Made by a program: the position numbers and the translations under genes. Positions 1 through 7,594 of a DNA stretch of 27,112 nt are shown here, piece after piece. Source of the stretch: JBCCFK01 sp965262315. GTDB taxonomy: Bacteria > Actinomycetota > Acidimicrobiia > Acidimicrobiales > UBA8592. The stretch is from positions 1 through 27,112 of the forward strand of contig CBDHFJ010000013.1 in NCBI GenBank assembly GCA_965262315.1, written 5' to 3'. The stretch's first letter is position 1; the number at the start of each line of letters is the position of its first letter. The notes below the pieces were generated by a model. The model saw only the letters and a list, made by a program, of their open reading frames with translations. It searched no databases and was not told the DNA's origin.

Positions 1-635
1 GATGAAGCGGACGACCGGCGTCGGCCCGAGCGCGACGGGACGGACACGCAGACGAGGCTTGCGTTCGAACGCCTCGATCTCGGCCGGGGTCTCCCGAGGG
101 CCGGCGAACACGGCCCTGGTGTCGATGAGGACCCGCTCGACGCCCCGCCGATGCAGCAGATCGTTGAGCTCGCGCTCGGCGGCTGCCGTCGGCCTCGAAG
201 GCTCGGTTGCGGACCTCGACGCCCCAGGTCCAGTCGGCGGGCATCTCGCCCAGGAAGCCGTCGAGCACCGGCAGATCCTCGGGCCCGAACGACGGCGGGA
301 GCTGGATCCAGGTGGGTCCGAGCCTCGACCCCAAGGGTCCCGAGACGTCCGAGGAACTCGCGCACCTCGCCCTCGGCGTTGCGGAGCCGGCGGTCGTGGG
401 TGACCGCTCGGGGGAGCTTGAAACAGAACCGGAAGTCGTCGGGCGTCTGTTCCCTCCACCGGGCCACCGACGCCGCGTCGGGAAGCGCGTAGAAGGTGGT
501 GTTGCCCTCGACCGCAGTGCACCAGGTCGCATAGGCCGCGAGCTCCTCGCCCGGGCGAGTGGAGTTCGGGAAGAGCGTCCCCACCCATCGGCGGTCGGCC
601 CACATGGGGCTGCCCACGTCCACTCGTCCGACCAC
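1..635 (-). pseudogene. DUF72 (YecE-like) protein, 3'-truncated by window edge, two frameshifts
   Basis: The reading starts at a GTG at 635 (alternative GTG at 623) just after an in-frame stop at 645-647. The N-terminal part reads like DUF72: a WVGTLFP segment, then a TTFYALPD strand and a FCFKLPRAVTHD strand. The frame then changes near the C4 run at 329-332 into WIQLPPSFGPEDLP and a WGVEVRNRAFEA strand. It changes again around 181-192 into AERELNDLLHRRGVERVLIDTRAVF. Three consecutive frames thus carry the conserved order of one DUF72 domain, so this is one gene with two one-base lesions. The first lesion is in a homopolymer, which makes a sequence error possible. DUF72 proteins are TIM-barrel-like and have no settled function. 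The C-terminus lies outside the window. Confidence 0.75.
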
Positions 636-734
636 GCCCCGACGCTAGGGAGTTCAGCGGACAGGCGCACTCGCGCGGCCGCTGCTTCGACGGTGAGGGT
701 GTCAACTCCGTTGCGTCCCGGCCGATTGGGACCC

Positions 735-893
735 ATGTTCACCGAGCGTCAGCGAAGCGAACGCCGCCGGGCAGTGGGCGCCCTGTTGGCATGTGCGGCC
801 GCCCTCGCCATCACCGTCAGCGCCACCGCAGGGGTCACCGGCGACGAGCTCGCGCCGTCCCTGAGTCCAGGCCTGCCGTCGATCGCCGACTGA
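735..893 (+). CDS. Small hypothetical protein with one hydrophobic segment
   Basis: A 52-residue reading frame. The basic N-terminus (TERQRSERRR) is followed by about 20 mostly apolar residues (VGALLACAAALAITVSATAG) and a short acidic/Pro-Ser tail. This looks like a signal peptide or a single membrane anchor. It lies between the divergent DUF72 gene and uridine kinase. No strong ribosome-binding site is visible, only a GGGA a few bases before the ATG. No family is recognised. It could be a chance frame in GC-rich DNA; the charged-hydrophobic-polar order is the main argument for it. Confidence 0.4.
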   Translation: MFTERQRSERRRAVGALLACAAALAITVSATAGVTGDELAPSLSPGLPSIAD

Positions 894-941
894 CACCGGG
901 CTCTTCAGCCCAGAATGCGGCGGAACCGGCGCCACGGTGAG

Positions 942-947
942 TAGGCT
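942..947 (+). promoter_or_regulatory. Probable -10 element of leaderless udk transcript
   Basis: TAGGCT ends 8 bases before the GTG start at 956, and no Shine-Dalgarno sequence precedes that start. The spacing would put transcription initiation at or next to the start codon. Confidence 0.4.
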
Positions 948-955
948 GATCCCCC

Positions 956-1573
956 GTGCAGCCGGTCGTGATTGGTATCGCAGGGGGCAGTGGATCCGGG
1001 AAGACGACCCTGGCTCACGCGGTGGCCGGTGCGGCTCCTGTGCCCTGTGCACGCCTGGCGTTCGACAGCTATTACCGGGACCAGCGCGACCGCACGCCCG
1101 AGGAACGGGCCCGCGTCAACTACGACCACCCCAACAGCCTCGACGTCGAACAGTTCGTCGCCGACCTGGCCACCATTCGATCGGGCCGCCAGCTCGCGGC
1201 GCCGGTGTACGACTTCGCCACCCACACCCGCAGCCGCGACGTCGACGTCATCGAGCCCCAGCCCATGGTGATCGTGGACGGCATCCTGCTCTTCGTGTTC
1301 CCCGAGGTCTGCGACCTCCTCGATCTGCGGGTGTTCGTGGACGTGAACGACGCCCTGCGAACCGAACGCCGGCTCTCTCGCGACGTCGCAGAGCGTGGAC
1401 GCACTCGTGACCAGGCGCTCGAGCAGATCGAGCGCACCGTTCGCCCGATGTACGGCGAGTTCGTGCAGCCCTCGATCGACCACGCCGACGTGGTGGTCGA
1501 CGGCACCGTCAACCCCGGCGAGTCCGCTCAGCGGGTGCTCGCCTCACTCCCCGCCGGGGTCCTGGTCGGCTGA
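956..1573 (+). CDS. udk: Uridine kinase
   Basis: A 205-residue P-loop kinase that phosphorylates uridine or cytidine with ATP/GTP in cytosolic pyrimidine salvage. The Walker A motif GGSGSGKT is at residues 10-17. The uridine-kinase signatures DSYYRD and NYDHPNSLD follow at about 37-62, then the PVYDFATHTR substrate-binding segment near 82 and a Walker B-like MVIVDGILLF strand near 103. RTERRLSRDVAERGRT is the usual lid/Arg region. The length matches the family. The start is GTG; the frame begins right at the P-loop strand, and a -10-like hexamer 8 bases upstream supports a leaderless message. The last 46 bases overlap, tail to tail, the end of the acyltransferase gene on the other strand. A phosphoribulokinase-family relative is the only alternative. 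Confidence 0.9.
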   Translation: MQPVVIGIAGGSGSGKTTLAHAVAGAAPVPCARLAFDSYYRDQRDRTPEERARVNYDHPNSLDVEQFVADLATIRSGRQLAAPVYDFATHTRSRDVDVIEPQPMVIVDGILLFVFPEVCDLLDLRVFVDVNDALRTERRLSRDVAERGRTRDQALEQIERTVRPMYGEFVQPSIDHADVVVDGTVNPGESAQRVLASLPAGVLVG

Positions 1574-3642
1574 CCCATCGGCGCCGGGGGCGGCGCGGGA
1601 TCCTCGACCTCGTCAGCCGCGTGAGGCGTCGGCTCTGGGGGCGGTGGGTCTGCGGCCGCCTCGGCCGCTCCCGCAGGTTCGACCAGCCCGAGGACCCGGC
1701 CGATGAGCCTGGCGTACGCCCTGCGGCCCTTCGTGCCCAGGTGCACGCCGTCGGACGCGAAGAACTTCGGCCGGTCGTTGCTGCGCTGGAACCAGTCGAC
1801 CATCACGGCGTTGTCGTAACGCTCGACGCCTGCGGCGATCTCGTCGTTGACGGTCTCTTCCCAGCGGAGCGGCACCCGCACGGTGACGAAGACCACGAGC
1901 TCGACCTCGGCCAGCGGCTGCATCATCTCGTCGAAGAGCTCTTCGTTGATGGGACCGTTGTTGCCGAGATGGACGACGACTGCGTCGCCGAGACCATCCT
2001 CGCCGCGTCGCTCCTCGATCAGATCGGGCGTCTCGAACCATTGCCGGCCGACCTCGGTGTCGATCTCGGCTTCAGGGGCGATGGCGAGCAGGTCCTGGGC
2101 TGCCCCCTCCATGACCGAGTCACCGAAGAAGGTCACGTTCTCGTACCGGGGCGTGGGTTCGGGCGTCGGCACCGGTGTGGGGGTGGGTGTCGGCGCCACC
2201 ACGTCGGCGTAGGGCTCGTACGGGGTCGATGAGGCCGCGGACTCGACCGGCGCAACGGCCGCAACGGTCGGGCTCGGTGTCGGGGCGACGGTGGGCAGCG
2301 GGGTGGGCGTGGCTGCCGGTTCGTCGGCGATGTCGGTGGTGGTCGCGGTGGCGGGCCGGACATCGGTGAGGACCCCGGTGGTGACCACGATGGCTTCCTC
2401 GCTGCCGCGCTGTGGCAGCGAGCTCTGAGCCTGGGTGACGGCGCCGATCACCACGAGTGCGACCACTGGCGCGGCCACGATGCCTCGAGCCAGCGAGGTG
2501 AGCGGATCCCGCCGCAGCGCACCCCACACCCCGTGGCGACGGATCGGGGTCTCCACCAGTCGGTAGCTCACCTCGGTGACCACGACGGTGAGGACGAGAC
2601 GCAACGCGAGCGTCTCCCACTGGCCGAGGTCGACGTCGACCCGGGGTCGGGTCACCTGGAAGATCGGCCAATGCCACAGGTACAGGCCGTAGGACCGGGT
2701 GCCGATCCAGCGGAATGGCTGCAGCGACATGAGCGCACCGAGCGGGCTCGAGGGCACGGCGACCGCAGCGATGACGACCGCGGTGGCCCAGGCGGTGATC
2801 AGGAGCCCGCCGGGGAAGAGCGGTTCTGCGGTGGCCACGGCGAGGTCGTAGCGGCCCATCGCCCACACCAGAACGGCCAGCGCGGCGACGCCCGACACCG
2901 AGGTGGCCGTGGCGATCGAGCGGCGTGCGAGCGGGCGTCGGGTCCGCCAGGCCCAAGGCCGCCACACGAAGGCCAGCGCTGCGCCGATCAGCAGGCCGGC
3001 GGCGCGGGTGTCGGTGCCGTAGTAGACGCGGGTGGGGTCGGTGAGCGGTTCGTAGAGCAGCCAGGTGAGGGCGGCGGATCCGGCGATCAGGCCGACCGTG
3101 GCCACCAGGGTGCCCCGTCGCCCGAGCAACCGGAGGCCGCCCCACACGGCCAGCGGCCAGAGGAGATAGAACTGCTCCTCGACGGCAAGCGACCACAGGT
3201 GATGCAGGAAGCTCTTGCGGCCGAAGCCTTCCGCGTAGGAGATGTCGTTGGCGATGCCGAACCAGTTGGCCACGTAGAAGGTGGCCGCCAGCGCTTCCTC
3301 ACGCCACTGATCGACCACGTCGTCGGCAAGGACGACCGCCATGGCGTAGCTGCCGGCCAGGAAGAGGCCGAGTGCCGGAAGGAGTCGTCTGGCTCGACGG
3401 ATCCAGAAGGAACGCAGGTCGATGCGCCCGCTCCTCGCGTGTTCGGCGAGCAGCAACGACGTGATCAGGAAGCCCGAGACGACGAAGAAGACCTCGACGC
3501 CCAGGAAGCCGCCGGGGATCCACGCGAACTCCGCGTGATACAGCAGGACCGCCACGATCGCGAGCGCGCGAACACCGTCGAGGCCGCCGATGTAGGGCAT
3601 CGAGGCCGCGTGGTGGTCCCGGCGGGAGGTGGGCTCTCCCAT
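1528..3642 (-). CDS. Acyltransferase-3 (OafA/YrhL-type) membrane protein with C-terminal SGNH hydrolase domain
   Basis: An integral membrane O-acyltransferase that probably acetylates a cell-envelope polysaccharide. Residues below are numbered from the upstream ATG at 3684. The family opening GLDGVRALAIVAVLLYH is at 34-50, with the catalytic-type His50. FFVVSGFLIT is at 66-75, HHLWSLAVEEQFYLLWP at 161-177, and about ten membrane helices extend to residue 415. A Pro/Thr-rich extracytoplasmic linker (about 455-515) leads to an SGNH domain with GDS at 521-523 (nucleophile Ser523) and DGVHL at 645-649 (Asp-His). A proline-rich tail ends the protein. This two-domain layout matches OafA-like enzymes, in which the SGNH part helps transfer or release the acetyl group. 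I chose the ATG at 3642 because TACCGT lies 8 bases upstream; 3684 and 3600 are alternatives. Confidence 0.88.
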   Translation of the reverse strand: MGEPTSRRDHHAASMPYIGGLDGVRALAIVAVLLYHAEFAWIPGGFLGVEVFFVVSGFLITSLLLAEHARSGRIDLRSFWIRRARRLLPALGLFLAGSYAMAVVLADDVVDQWREEALAATFYVANWFGIANDISYAEGFGRKSFLHHLWSLAVEEQFYLLWPLAVWGGLRLLGRRGTLVATVGLIAGSAALTWLLYEPLTDPTRVYYGTDTRAAGLLIGAALAFVWRPWAWRTRRPLARRSIATATSVSGVAALAVLVWAMGRYDLAVATAEPLFPGGLLITAWATAVVIAAVAVPSSPLGALMSLQPFRWIGTRSYGLYLWHWPIFQVTRPRVDVDLGQWETLALRLVLTVVVTEVSYRLVETPIRRHGVWGALRRDPLTSLARGIVAAPVVALVVIGAVTQAQSSLPQRGSEEAIVVTTGVLTDVRPATATTTDIADEPAATPTPLPTVAPTPSPTVAAVAPVESAASSTPYEPYADVVAPTPTPTPVPTPEPTPRYENVTFFGDSVMEGAAQDLLAIAPEAEIDTEVGRQWFETPDLIEERRGEDGLGDAVVVHLGNNGPINEELFDEMMQPLAEVELVVFVTVRVPLRWEETVNDEIAAGVERYDNAVMVDWFQRSNDRPKFFASDGVHLGTKGRRAYARLIGRVLGLVEPAGAAEAAADPPPPEPTPHAADEVEDPAPPPAPMGQPTRTPAGSEASTR

Positions 3643-3650
3643 GGAGCCAG

Positions 3651-3656
3651 ACGGTA
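3651..3656 (-). promoter_or_regulatory. Probable -10 element of the acyltransferase gene
   Basis: TACCGT on the minus strand lies 8 bases before the ATG at 3642, with no Shine-Dalgarno sequence between them. The arrangement matches other starts in this window and supports 3642 over the ATG at 3684. Confidence 0.35.
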
Positions 3657-3744
3657 CAGATCCAGACGTGGTCCCGGACGTCATGAAGGGCCATCGGCAC
3701 GGATGGCCCGGTCCTGACGGTTGCGGGCTCTCTTGCCCCGTGGC

Positions 3745-4488
3745 TCAGCGACCTGGCCACTCCGGTGGGCGTCGTTCGAAGAAGGCGGCCAGGCCCTCCT
3801 TGCGGTCCTCGCTGGCGAGGATGGTCGCCGCCGCGACCTCGGTGGCGGCCCAGCCGGGCTCGTCGTCGGCGATGGCGTCGAGGGCGGTGAGCGTTGCCCG
3901 GATCGAGGTCGGGGCGTTGAGCGCCATGCGTTCGGCCAGCGCGATCGCCGCCGCGACCGCACCGCCGGGCTCGACGACCTGGTTGACGACGCCGACTCGT
4001 TCCAGCCGGTCGGCCGAGACCGGATCGCCCGTGAGGAGCATCTCGCGGGCGACGTTGAGGGGCAGCGCCCGCGGGGCGCGGAAGAGCCCGGCGCTGGTGG
4101 CGACGAGTCCTCGCCGGACCTCGGGCAGCCCGAACGTCGCGGTCGACGAGGCGACGATCAGGTGACAGGAGAGGGCGATCTCGAACCCGCCGCCGAACGC
4201 CGACCCCTCGACCGCGGCGATGATCGGCTTGGGTGATCGACGGCGGATGATGCCGTACTCGCCGCCCCGCTCGGTTGGCGTGCCGGAGCCCTCGGCGATG
4301 TCGGTGCCGGCGCAGAAGACCGTCGGGCCGCCGGCGATGACCGCGGCTCGGACGGCGGGGTCGTCCTCGGCGGCGTTCAGGGCGGCGTCGATCGACTCGG
4401 TCATCTCGGCGTTGATCGCGTTGCGCTTCTCGTCGCGGTCGAGCTGGATCACGGTGACGCCGCCGTGGCGCTCGGTCTTCACTGGCAT
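3745..4488 (-). CDS. Enoyl-CoA hydratase/isomerase (crotonase family)
   Basis: A 247-residue crotonase-fold protein. The first oxyanion-hole segment is TVFCAGTDI (about 68-76), where the family has A-G-x-D. The second is EGSAFGGGFEIAL (about 105-117), followed by the FGLPEVRRGL segment that carries the conserved Glu. A C-terminal helix with FFERRPPEW is typical for acyl-CoA binding. The family hydrates, isomerises or otherwise rearranges acyl-CoA thioesters; the substrate cannot be named. The start at 4488 follows TACTGT by 8 bases. The preceding gene ends 25 bases upstream on the same strand, so the two may also be read together. The frame stays open further upstream, but that part overlaps the neighbour in another frame and is not credible coding. 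Confidence 0.88.
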   Translation of the reverse strand: MPVKTERHGGVTVIQLDRDEKRNAINAEMTESIDAALNAAEDDPAVRAAVIAGGPTVFCAGTDIAEGSGTPTERGGEYGIIRRRSPKPIIAAVEGSAFGGGFEIALSCHLIVASSTATFGLPEVRRGLVATSAGLFRAPRALPLNVAREMLLTGDPVSADRLERVGVVNQVVEPGGAVAAAIALAERMALNAPTSIRATLTALDAIADDEPGWAATEVAAATILASEDRKEGLAAFFERRPPEWPGR

Positions 4489-4496
4489 GGCGCCGA

Positions 4497-4502
4497 CAGT
4501 AC
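4497..4502 (-). promoter_or_regulatory. Probable -10 element of the enoyl-CoA hydratase gene
   Basis: TACTGT on the minus strand lies 8 bases before the ATG at 4488 and in the short gap after the upstream gene. It would give the hydratase its own leaderless transcript. Confidence 0.35.
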
Positions 4503-4513
4503 CGCCGGCCGGA

Positions 4514-4918
4514 TCACTCCGATCGTTCGAACCGGCTCCACCGGTGGATGCCGAAGCTCTCCTCCACGTGGACCTCGCGGACCAGCTCGTACGGCCGCCC
4601 GAAGCGCTCGTCGAACTCGCGGACGAGGCGGTCCTGGATCTCCTGGTCGCCGACGGCATCCCAGGTCGCCTGGTCGGGCCACACGAACACGATCGTGATC
4701 TCCCCGGGTCGGGCATCGTTGAGCCAGACCTCCTTGGCGAGGAACGGCAAGGTGGCGGTCTCCAACGAGACCGCCTCCCCCAGCGTCCACACCTGGTGGT
4801 CCACCTCGAGGAAGTGCTCGACGTCGGCCGGATCGACCCGAAAGATCAGCACTTCGACCGGCTTGCGCTCGTCACGCACGTGCCGATGCGGCGGCATCCC
4901 CGGCGGCTCTGTCGGCAT
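4514..4918 (-). CDS. Small TIGR03792-like protein of unknown function
   Basis: A 134-residue soluble protein. The core VEVLIFRVDPADVEHFLEVD, then the LGEAVSLETATLPFLAKEVWLND segment and the EITIVFVWPDQATWDAV strand, follow the pattern I know for the TIGR03792 family: a ferredoxin-like, dimeric alpha/beta-barrel fold with a VD-P start, a F-xK-EVW middle and a W near the end. No function is established for that family. It is the first gene of a short minus-strand pair with the enoyl-CoA hydratase, so a role near acyl-CoA metabolism is only a guess. The ATG at 4918 follows TAAGAT by 6 bases. The first 18 residues are His/Pro-rich and outside the fold. Confidence 0.7.
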   Translation of the reverse strand: MPTEPPGMPPHRHVRDERKPVEVLIFRVDPADVEHFLEVDHQVWTLGEAVSLETATLPFLAKEVWLNDARPGEITIVFVWPDQATWDAVGDQEIQDRLVREFDERFGRPYELVREVHVEESFGIHRWSRFERSE

Positions 4919-4924
4919 GGGCCG

Positions 4925-4930
4925 ATCTTA
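4925..4930 (-). promoter_or_regulatory. Probable -10 element of the TIGR03792-like gene
   Basis: TAAGAT on the minus strand sits 6 bases before the ATG at 4918. No Shine-Dalgarno sequence is present, which fits a leaderless message. Confidence 0.45.
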
Positions 4931-5091
4931 CGCAGCGGTGCTGCTGGAGCGACCCGCGTGGCGGCCGGGCCCTGGTGCCGACAGCCTCGGGTCGGTGGAC
5001 ACATCGGCGGCGAGCCCTGGGCCATCGTGCGGTGCCACCCAGGGGCGTCACCGCGCGTTTCGGTCAGGTCCGCTCTCCGCACCGCCCTTTG

Positions 5092-5165
5092 CGCCCCCGG
5101 CAGGAGTCGAACCTGCGACCTGAGAATTAGAAGTTCCCTGCTCTATCCAGCTGAGCTACGGGGGC
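5092..5165 (-). tRNA. tRNA-Arg(UCU)
   Basis: On the minus strand a full cloverleaf folds. The 7-bp acceptor GCCCCCG pairs with CGGGGGC, the D-stem is GCTC/GAGC, and the anticodon stem GGGAA/TTCTC holds a loop with anticodon TCT. The T-stem GCAGG/CCTGC closes TTCGACT. The discriminator is G and the 3' CCA is not encoded. TAGCCT at 5173-5178 (minus strand) lies about 7 bases before the 5' end and may be its -10 box. Confidence 0.95.
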
Positions 5166-5419
5166 CGGCACACCAGGCTACGGGGATGCCGCCGCACTGG
5201 GGTGCGAGTTCGACCCTCGTCAGCTCGATGGCATCCCAGTGGCCGGACCATCCGGTGATCCCGGAACGGAACGAGCCCGCCGCCGGCAGTGACCTCAGAG
5301 GTGGCAAGCGCCCCAGGCGATCCGACCGCACACCGCCGCCACGCCGGTGGCTCGGCGACGAAGGCCGGGTGGGCGGCCCGGAGTCGGTTCGGAGTTCGCA
5401 CTCGACCCGGTCCCGCGGC

Positions 5420-5425
5420 CAGACT
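5420..5425 (+). promoter_or_regulatory. Possible -10 element of the LLM oxidoreductase gene
   Basis: CAGACT ends exactly 6 bases before the ATG at 5432. It deviates from TANNNT in its first base only. Upstream, 5166-5419 holds no gene I can support. Confidence 0.3.
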
Positions 5426-5431
5426 GCGGGC

Positions 5432-6352
5432 ATGGCGTTGCGTGTCGGGCTCTCCACCCCGTGGGACCTCTGGGACCTCGAGGCCGAGGAGCAGCGAGAG
5501 CGGCTGTCGGCCATCGTCGACGCCGGAATCGATCACCTGTTCACAGCCGATCACATCAGCTTCATCGACGGCAGCGGTCTCGACGGGCCGGTCGCGTTGG
5601 CCGCCCTGGCGGCCATGGAACCCCGCCTCGACGTGTACCTCGGCGTGTACCTCCTGGCGCTGCGCCACCCGATGGTCGCGGCACGGCAGATCTCCACGCT
5701 GGCCCAGACCGCCCCTGGGCGGGTCACGATCGGGGTGGGTGTGGGCGGCGAGGACCGTCACGAGATCGAGGTGGTCGAGGTCGATCCGGCCACCCGAGGC
5801 CGGCGCACGGACGCAGCCATGTATCTGACCCGAGCGTTGTTGGCGGGCCACACCGTCGACGGCGACGGCGAGTTCTACCGCTTCCGCCAGGGCAGGATCC
5901 GCCCGGTCCCGGACCCGGCGGTGCCGTTCGTGGTGGGTGGCCGCAGCGACGCCGCCTTGGATCGCGCCGGACGGCTGGGCGACGGCTGGATCGCCGCCTG
6001 GTGCTCGGCTCGGCGCTTCAAGGAAGGGGTCACCCGGGTCGAGGAGATCGGCGCAGAACGCGGGCCGGCATGGCAGCACGGCCTCCAGGTGTGGGTCGGT
6101 GTGGGATCGGACCGCAACGAGGCCCGACAGTACGTCGCCGACGGCATGCAGAGCTTCTACAAGCTCGGCTTCGAGCTGTTCGAGCGCTACACGCCGTTCG
6201 GCACTGCACAACACATCGCGGAGTTCCTCGCCCCGTACGTGCGGGCCGGTGCCTCGGTCATCAACCTGACGCCGTGCGGTCCCGATCGCGACACCGAGCT
6301 GGGCGTCATCGCCGAGGTGCGCACGCTGCTCGGTGGCGGCTCGGGCGACTGA
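5432..6352 (+). CDS. LLM-class (luciferase-like) flavin or F420-dependent oxidoreductase
   Basis: A 306-residue TIM-barrel protein of the bacterial luciferase-like family. The N-terminal strand LRVGLSTPW and the GIDHLFTADHISF segment (about 31-43) are followed by LDVYLGVYLLALRHPMVAARQISTL (about 66-90). The GRVTIGVGVGGEDRHE motif near 96 is typical of F420/flavin-binding members. VPFVVGGRSDAALDRAGRLGDGWI near 165 is the usual second half. Such enzymes use F420 or FMN to oxidise or reduce small molecules; this one's substrate is unknown. Actinobacteria commonly encode many paralogues that use F420, which makes that cofactor likelier. The frame is open far upstream, but conservation begins at the ATG at 5432. 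It ends 3 bases before the convergent transporter gene. Confidence 0.88.
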   Translation: MALRVGLSTPWDLWDLEAEEQRERLSAIVDAGIDHLFTADHISFIDGSGLDGPVALAALAAMEPRLDVYLGVYLLALRHPMVAARQISTLAQTAPGRVTIGVGVGGEDRHEIEVVEVDPATRGRRTDAAMYLTRALLAGHTVDGDGEFYRFRQGRIRPVPDPAVPFVVGGRSDAALDRAGRLGDGWIAAWCSARRFKEGVTRVEEIGAERGPAWQHGLQVWVGVGSDRNEARQYVADGMQSFYKLGFELFERYTPFGTAQHIAEFLAPYVRAGASVINLTPCGPDRDTELGVIAEVRTLLGGGSGD

Positions 6353-6355
6353 GCC

Positions 6356-7249
6356 TCAGCGGCGACCCGAGCCCATTCCGATCAAGGTCACCGAGACCAG
6401 GATCAGCAGGCCTCCGATGATGAGCGCGGCGGTCACCGCGTCGCCGAAGACCAACACACCGCCGATCACCCCGAACAACGGCACGCAGTAACCGATGACC
6501 GACACCTGGCCGGTGGTCCCGACCTCGTTGGCCTTCATCATCGAGAAGAAGCCGAGATAGGTGGTGACCCCGAACGCCAGCATGGTCGGGATGTGCCAGG
6601 CCTCGAACCCGCCGTCGGGCACGATGTCGCGGCCCGCCGGCGCGGCGAGCACCAGGGCGACCACACCGGCCACCGTCAGCTGGGGTGCGATCAGCGCGGT
6701 GGCCCCGTGCCGGGTGGCGAATCGGCGAGCGATGACCGCCGCTCCCCCGGCCAGCAGCGACCCGGCCAGGACGATGGCGAGCGCGCCCGCGGTGGCGTCG
6801 GCATCGGCCCCACCGAGACCCAGGATCGCCACCCCGACCAGCGCCAGGATGAGCCCCAGCGCCTTGATGCGGTTGAAGCGCTCGTCCTCGTAGACGAAGT
6901 GGGCCCCGACCGCGGTGAACACGGGGCCCAGCGAGATCAGCAGGGTGACCACGCCCGCCGACATGCGCTCGAAGCCGAGATTGAAGAGCAGCGCCGGTCC
7001 GGCCGACGCGGTCAGCCCGAGGAGCACCGCCGGCACCATTGCGTCGCGTTGCAGGTGCGAGCGGGCGATGGCCACGATCAGGCCGAGGATCCCGCCGGCC
7101 AGGAACGGCAGCCAGGTGACGGTGAACGGGTCGACGCCGTCATCGACCAGGCCCTTGGCCAGCAGGCCGCCGGAGCCGAAGACCACGCCGGTGAACGCCA
7201 CGAACAGCCACACGCTGGGCTGGCGGTCGGTGGTCACGGTGGCGGTCAC
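6356..7249 (-). CDS. EamA/DMT-family membrane transporter
   Basis: A 297-residue inner-membrane protein made of two repeated EamA halves of about five helices each. The first half has VAFTGVVFGSGGLLAKGLV and the PVFTAVGAHFVYEDERF end typical of the repeat. The second repeat starts with GALAIVLAGSLLAGGAAVIARRF and ends with PLFGVIGGVLVFGDAVT. Members export metabolites such as amino acids or drugs; the substrate cannot be read from sequence. The start is a GTG at 7249 with TAGAGT 6 bases before it, so the message is probably leaderless. Confidence 0.88.
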   Translation of the reverse strand: MTATVTTDRQPSVWLFVAFTGVVFGSGGLLAKGLVDDGVDPFTVTWLPFLAGGILGLIVAIARSHLQRDAMVPAVLLGLTASAGPALLFNLGFERMSAGVVTLLISLGPVFTAVGAHFVYEDERFNRIKALGLILALVGVAILGLGGADADATAGALAIVLAGSLLAGGAAVIARRFATRHGATALIAPQLTVAGVVALVLAAPAGRDIVPDGGFEAWHIPTMLAFGVTTYLGFFSMMKANEVGTTGQVSVIGYCVPLFGVIGGVLVFGDAVTAALIIGGLLILVSVTLIGMGSGRR

Positions 7250-7255
7250 CGCTGC

Positions 7256-7261
7256 ACTCTA
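7256..7261 (-). promoter_or_regulatory. Probable -10 element of the EamA transporter gene
   Basis: TAGAGT on the minus strand lies 6 bases before the GTG at 7249, and there is no Shine-Dalgarno sequence. Confidence 0.45.
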
Positions 7262-7346
7262 CGGACCGCCGCGGCCGACGAAGGGCATGTTTCGGTGAAC
7301 GGTGGGGGCCGCCGATACTGGTTGTCCCATGGAGGGCCGCATCCCG

Positions 7347-7352
7347 TAAGAT
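7347..7352 (+). promoter_or_regulatory. Possible -10 element of the tRNA-His gene
   Basis: TAAGAT lies about 30 bases before the tRNA. A TTGTCC at 7322-7327 could be the -35 box with a 19-base spacer, which is on the long side. Confidence 0.35.
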
Positions 7353-7381
7353 GGTCGCTCGCCCTGCTTCGGCAGGTCGTG

Positions 7382-7457
7382 GTGGCCGTAGCTCAGTTGG
7401 TAGAGCCCCGCGTTGTGGTCGCGGTGGTCGCGGGTTCAAGTCCCGTCGGTCACCCCA
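7382..7457 (+). tRNA. tRNA-His(GUG)
   Basis: The acceptor GTGGCCG pairs with CGGTCAC (one G-U). The D-stem is GCTC/GAGC, the anticodon stem CCGCG/CGCGG holds anticodon GTG, and the T-stem closes TTCAAGT. G7381 supplies the histidine-specific G at position -1, opposite discriminator C7454. CCA is encoded at 7455-7457, unlike in tRNA-Arg nearby. Confidence 0.95.
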
Positions 7458-7461
7458 CCGG

Positions 7462-7486
7462 AAGGGAGCGCCTCAGGCGCTCCCTT
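7462..7486 (+). terminator. Hairpin terminator after tRNA-His
   Basis: AAGGGAGCGCC and GGCGCTCCCTT form a perfect 11-bp stem with a 3-base loop, starting 5 bases after the encoded CCA. No long T-run follows. It most likely ends the tRNA transcript and may also stop the convergent cyclase transcript. Confidence 0.7.
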
Positions 7487-7518
7487 CGTCGCGTCACCGA
7501 ACGGTTCAGGGCACGATG

Positions 7519-7585
7519 CCGGCCAGGACCCAGACCTCGGCCTGGCCGGGGCCGATCTCGATTCGCGTCTGTCAGCGAGCTGACA
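7519..7585. other. Two further inverted repeats between tRNA-His and the cyclase gene
   Basis: A 9-bp perfect stem (7519-7527 with 7541-7549, 13-base loop) is followed by TGTCAGC/GCTGACA at 7570-7585 with a 2-base loop. The second lies 9 bases beyond the cyclase stop codon at 7595-7597 (in the minus direction) and may terminate that gene. Neither has a T-tract, so their role is uncertain. Confidence 0.4.
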
Positions 7586-7594
7586 CGGCGCGGC

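Noticed and set aside
2533..3717. A plus-strand frame of about 390 codons
   Set aside because: Antisense to the acyltransferase membrane domain; the product is His/Arg/Asp/Gly-rich and has no recognisable fold.
7500..7560. A minus-strand text EIGPGQAEVWVLAGIVP followed by a stop
   Set aside because: It looks protein-like but has no start and only about 20 codons after a stop, and it lies in a region of inverted repeats.
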